The notes beneath the pieces are model-generated. The model saw nothing but the letters and a program-made list of their open reading frames with translations, was not told where the DNA came from and ran no database searches. A DNA stretch of 64,000 bases from AB-137-C09 sp964645625 (GTDB taxonomy: Bacteria; Pseudomonadota; Zetaproteobacteria; Mariprofundales; Mariprofundaceae): assembly GCA_964645625.1 (NCBI GenBank), contig CAZYAI010000005.1, positions 16,309 to 80,308 of the forward strand, given 5' to 3'. The position numbers and the translations under genes are program-made. This document shows positions 61,080 through 64,000 of this stretch, piece by piece. Every line of letters begins with the position of its first letter. Position 1 is the first letter of the stretch.

Positions 61080-62141
61080 TTAGGCAACAGCACGGCGACT
61101 GCGCCGCACCATCGTTTCTGCTTTGAGCTGTCCACATGCCGCAGAAATATTATTACCACGCGAAGCACGCACCACAGCAACGAAGGAGGCATCACTCAAC
61201 ACCTGCCAAAACCGTTGTACGGCATCATCAGGTGAGCGGCGAAATGCCGTGCCACCATGCATATTTAGCGGTAATAGGTTCACGGTACAGGGTAAACCGT
61301 GTAACAGTTCAACCAATGCCTGTGCATCGGCTGGACTGTCATTTACCCCTTCCATTAACACATATTCAATCAACACCCGCTTGCGTGATGTGCCGGCAGC
61401 AGCAAAACGGCGCACGGCTGACAACAGACTTGCTAAGGGGTATTTACGATTCACTGGCATCAAACGATCGCGTACAGCATCGTTGCTGGCATTGAGTGAC
61501 ACCGCCAAATTACAAGGTAAGGCATCATCCGTCATTTGTTCAATAGCAGGCACTAAACCTGAGGTGGACAAGGTGACGCGCCGTGGTGACAAGGCGATGC
61601 CCGCAGGATCAGTCGCAATACGTACAAAGCGCGCCACAGCATCGTAATTGTGCAATGGCTCACCCATACCCATTAAGACGACGTTGCGCGGATAGCTCCC
61701 AAGCACAGTACGCGCTTGCATCAATTGCGCCACCATTTCGCTGGTCTGCAAATCGCGCTGTAAGCCAGCAGTCGCAGTCAGGCAAAAGGTGCACCCCATA
61801 GCACAACCAACTTGGCTGGAAATACATTGCGTGATGCGTCCTGCAGCAGGAATCAATACCGACTCAATTTCGCCCCCCAAGGGTAAACCAAGCAGCATTT
61901 TTTGCGTGCCGTCATCATCTTGTTGTAAACGATTTACGCGCAGCTCAGGCCAACTGACGTGTTCCCGCAGCCATTGCTGAAAGTGCTGTGGTAACTCGAC
62001 CATGCGTGAAAAATCACGTTCGCCACGACGAAACACCCAAGCCCTTAAAACATCAGCATGATGCGTTTTTACACCAGCCTGCCGACACAATGTCAGCAAG
62101 TCATCGTGTGTCATTCCCGTAATCGCAGGGCGTGTAATCAT
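61080..62141 (-). CDS. rlmN: Dual-specificity RNA methyltransferase RlmN
   Basis: RlmN is a radical-SAM enzyme that methylates C2 of A2503 in 23S rRNA and A37 in some tRNAs. The 353-residue protein has the cluster motif C113-x3-C117-x2-C120 (GCAMGCTFC), MGMGEPL, and the C-terminal Cys in ISAACGQL that forms the transient covalent bond. The start segment ITRPAITGMTHDDL is acceptable, with Met10 as a weaker alternative. It is 23 bp upstream of the methyltransferase gene on the same strand. The usual ndk and pilF neighbours are absent. Confidence 0.95.
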   Translation of the reverse strand: MITRPAITGMTHDDLLTLCRQAGVKTHHADVLRAWVFRRGERDFSRMVELPQHFQQWLREHVSWPELRVNRLQQDDDGTQKMLLGLPLGGEIESVLIPAAGRITQCISSQVGCAMGCTFCLTATAGLQRDLQTSEMVAQLMQARTVLGSYPRNVVLMGMGEPLHNYDAVARFVRIATDPAGIALSPRRVTLSTSGLVPAIEQMTDDALPCNLAVSLNASNDAVRDRLMPVNRKYPLASLLSAVRRFAAAGTSRKRVLIEYVLMEGVNDSPADAQALVELLHGLPCTVNLLPLNMHGGTAFRRSPDDAVQRFWQVLSDASFVAVVRASRGNNISAACGQLKAETMVRRSRRAVA

Positions 62142-62298
62142 TCACACCCTCCACTGATTTTTCTTCCCTCAGCGTTAAAAGTGCTCATTTACCAGAGCGT
62201 AAACTGCGCGCTTTCGCCTTGATGGCAAAAAAACAGAGGGGATGTGAATAATTACTAGGGTGTTGTTCTTGCATCACTAACGTCAAAAGCTAAACAGA

Positions 62299-62643
62299 TT
62301 ACAGACCGTATTTCGCCTTGTTCTGTGCAATTTCTTCTGCTGAAGGTGCTTCGTGTTCTTTGACTTCCGCCAATTCATAGCCATCACGGTTGGTATCACA
62401 CTGTTCATTGAGTGCAATATCATCAGCGAATACGTCAGGCACATCTTCTTCGGGGTAAATTGCTTCCCAAGGACATTCTGGTTCACAAACAGCACAATCA
62501 ATGCACTCATCTGGTGAAATCAGCAACATATTGGGTGTTCCTTCTGTGATTTCCGCTGGTTGATAAAAACAGTCCACAGGACATACCGCAACACACGCTG
62601 TATCCACACAATCTTTACACAACTGGGTTACAACAAAAGCCAT
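62299..62643 (-). CDS. fdxA: 7Fe ferredoxin (FdxA type)
   Basis: A small cytosolic electron carrier with one 3Fe-4S and one 4Fe-4S cluster. The 114-residue product begins AFVVTQLCKDCVDTACVAVCPVDCFY (ligands C9, C12, C17, C21 region) and continues with CIDCAVCEPECPWEAIYPEE, the exact FdxA pattern. The acidic C-terminus is typical. It stands alone between rlmN (157 bp away) and the GTPase gene. Its redox partner is not evident. Confidence 0.96.
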   Translation of the reverse strand: MAFVVTQLCKDCVDTACVAVCPVDCFYQPAEITEGTPNMLLISPDECIDCAVCEPECPWEAIYPEEDVPDVFADDIALNEQCDTNRDGYELAEVKEHEAPSAEEIAQNKAKYGL

Positions 62644-62746
62644 AAATTACCTCACTTAATAACATAAACAAACGAACAGAAAAAACTATTCGTTTTGATT
62701 TTAGCGGCGCGCACGCTAAAAAAGCTGGCGCGGAATAGCAAACAGG

Positions 62747-63328
62747 CTATTCAAGATCCATTAAATCATCGTATTCATCATCATCGGCACTGCCACCTGT
62801 TTGCGCATCAATAATGGCTTGTAACAAGGATAACACCAACGTCTTGGAATCTTCTACTTTGCGTGGGTCGCAAGGTATAACCGTGGTGTCGCCAACGTTC
62901 AGCTCTTTCACCAGCACATCAATGGGCTTGGCATTTGGCTCATCGCGCTTGGTGGCACCAATAATAATCGGGTCGTCTGAGCGTTCGCGATAGTACTGGA
63001 ACATGCTCTTGCCTTCATCAATGGCACGCTGACTGCTTGAGTCAATCAGGAAGATCGTTCCCAGCGCGCCCTTAGATAGAATGCGCCACATAAAGTTAAA
63101 GCGTGACTGCCCTGGTGTGCCAAATAGATGAACATCCAATGTCTCATCGACATGCAAAATACCGAAGTCTAGTCCCACGGTGGTCATCCCCTTGAACTGG
63201 GATAACACATCGGTCGCCTGCACATCTTTGCCTGATGATTGCTCATCACTGATGTGACGAATCAAGGTTGTTTTGCCAGCGTTAAAGGGACCGGTAATGA
63301 GAATTTTAGCAATTTCCTTCCTAGCCAT
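62747..63328 (-). CDS. Small Ras-like GTPase (MglA-like group)
   Basis: The 193-residue protein has the Ras-like G1 motif GPFNAGKT (13-20), a G2-like TTVGLDFG, G3 HLFGTPGQSRF with Gly-Gln as in Ras/Arf, and G4 ATKRD. It is of the bacterial MglA/Rup group that often pairs with Roadblock or DUF4388 proteins and controls polarity or motility. The acidic C-terminal tail (DDDEYDDLMDLE) lacks a lipidation site. It lies 2 bp downstream of the DUF4388-like gene on the same strand, so the two are co-translated. The effector is unknown. Confidence 0.9.
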   Translation of the reverse strand: MARKEIAKILITGPFNAGKTTLIRHISDEQSSGKDVQATDVLSQFKGMTTVGLDFGILHVDETLDVHLFGTPGQSRFNFMWRILSKGALGTIFLIDSSSQRAIDEGKSMFQYYRERSDDPIIIGATKRDEPNAKPIDVLVKELNVGDTTVIPCDPRKVEDSKTLVLSLLQAIIDAQTGGSADDDEYDDLMDLE

Positions 63329-63330
63329 GA

Positions 63331-63963
63331 TTATAATCCTATTCCTTTAATGCGTTGGAAAATTCTGCCTGCAAGGCTCGACGCACTAGGACTTGCGGTT
63401 TTGCTTACCGTAGTCTGTGCGGTATTTTGTTTTTTTGCATTCATAAAGCCACAAACATAGGCTAAAACCATCACCTTAAGACGTCCAGTAAGCGTATGGT
63501 TGTTGGAAATGCCATCCAAAAACTGTTTGGGCGTAAAAACATCCGAGGCGACGGCTTGGCGGCACAACAGTCTGGCGCAAATTTCAAGGTGATAATCCTC
63601 AAACTGCACAGGCATCGCCTTCACCTCCACCACGGGAAGCTTACACAACATCTGTGACAAGGCGTGAGAAAACACTTCATTCCATTCTAAAGGTTCCAAT
63701 AAACTACCCAAAACAACTGCTGCATCTTGGGCAGGTTCCGATTTCCCTGATTGATCTTCCCAATGTGATTGCTGCATCGCTTTGGTGAAAAAATGTTTGA
63801 GCTGTACTGAGTCAACGGCACTGGCTAATTGACCTTCGATAAAGGTGATGCGACCAGCAAAGCCCAACCGTGTAATATAGACTAACACCCCCGTTCGCTT
63901 CGTGGCTACAGCCCGACGAAACAAACTAAAATGCTTAAAACTTATAGCTTCTGCATCACTCAT
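63331..63963 (-). CDS. DUF4388-like partner of the Ras-like GTPase
   Basis: The 210-residue product begins with a DUF4388/PatA-like domain (about 8-100): LFRRAVATKRTGVLVYITRLG then AGRITFIEGQLASAV, the usual strand-Gly-strand pattern in which the protein responds to a partner and binds small GTPases or scaffolds. The C-terminal part (about 130-210) is helical and basic with AKKQNTAQTT, and is not recognised. It is followed after 2 bp by the GTPase gene. The window edge is 37 bp upstream, so further genes of the set may be missing. Confidence 0.78.
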   Translation of the reverse strand: MSDAEAISFKHFSLFRRAVATKRTGVLVYITRLGFAGRITFIEGQLASAVDSVQLKHFFTKAMQQSHWEDQSGKSEPAQDAAVVLGSLLEPLEWNEVFSHALSQMLCKLPVVEVKAMPVQFEDYHLEICARLLCRQAVASDVFTPKQFLDGISNNHTLTGRLKVMVLAYVCGFMNAKKQNTAQTTVSKTASPSASSLAGRIFQRIKGIGL

Positions 63964-64000
63964 AATAATAACCGTCCAACACAGCCCCCTCAGACTTTAC

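Noticed and set aside
62699..62721. Terminator of the GTPase gene at a perfect 8-bp palindrome
   Set aside because: TTTTAGCG and CGCTAAAA pair around GCGCGCA, but no T-run follows the stem on the minus strand, so I do not call a terminator.

Overview
The window looks like a chromosomal segment of a gammaproteobacterium, or a closely related deep branch, with fairly balanced base composition. The evidence is the leuB-asd-fimV neighbourhood with a true FimV-like protein, an sspA homologue, the miaB-ybeZ-ybeY-corC operon, a single-chain PurL of 1292 residues, a two-ACT-domain IlvA and a FdxA-type ferredoxin. I do not name a genus. Nearly all of the window is ordinary housekeeping DNA with dense, often overlapping genes. 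The accessory material is small: a Fic protein, a toxin-antitoxin pair beside a toxin relic, several palindromic repeat families and one MITE-like element. A run of 100 N at 7449-7548 marks an assembly gap inside a tandem repeat.

Layout. 1-4255: protein quality control (the 3' part of clpP, clpX, lon). 4276-8096: a mono-haem cytochrome c, an unknown membrane protein, tRNA-Thr(CGT), a Fic protein with a divergent active-site motif, the repeat and gap, and a HIT hydrolase. 8089-11967: purL. 12277-18117: sspA, then tgt-yajC-secD-secF with two small downstream genes (Mth938-like and DEDDh exonuclease-like). 18309-23589: an alpha-glucan phosphorylase, folE, a DUF924 protein, and a b-type cytochrome overlapping a CBS-pair protein. 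23945-31439: glyA-nrdR, leuB-asd and fimV. 31835-35247: a partial corrinoid cluster (cobL, cobI/cbiL and a CbiG split into two genes). 35381-36622: the toxin-antitoxin module, a frameshifted HigB relic and a small membrane protein. 36798-40443: miaB-ybeZ-ybeY-corC. 40583-46018: a lipoprotein, ffh, an orphan NarL-type regulator, a second lipoprotein and glnA. 46085-53913: a five-gene, tightly coupled minus-strand operon that joins an envelope AsmA-like protein to a GGDEF-EAL protein. 53960-56437: ilvA and the ribosomal protein genes rpmE, rplU and rpmA. 56586-62141: a YbhN-like membrane protein, an FAD protein, a heptose kinase, a methyltransferase and rlmN. 62299-63963: fdxA and a small Ras-like GTPase paired with a DUF4388-like protein.

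How the genes work together. ClpXP and Lon degrade proteins. YajC-SecDF assist Sec export, and Ffh targets membrane proteins. GlyA and FolE feed one-carbon metabolism, while NrdR controls ribonucleotide reductase. LeuB, Asd and IlvA belong to branched-chain and aspartate-family amino acid synthesis. Envelope and polarity functions are represented by FimV, the GTPase/DUF4388 pair, the DUF748/c-di-GMP operon and the heptose kinase. Intrinsic terminators are clear after glgP, fimV, glnA and ilvA. Start codons were chosen by ribosome binding sites and family alignment from memory; several genes use GTG or TTG. No database search was possible, so family names rest on recognised motifs.
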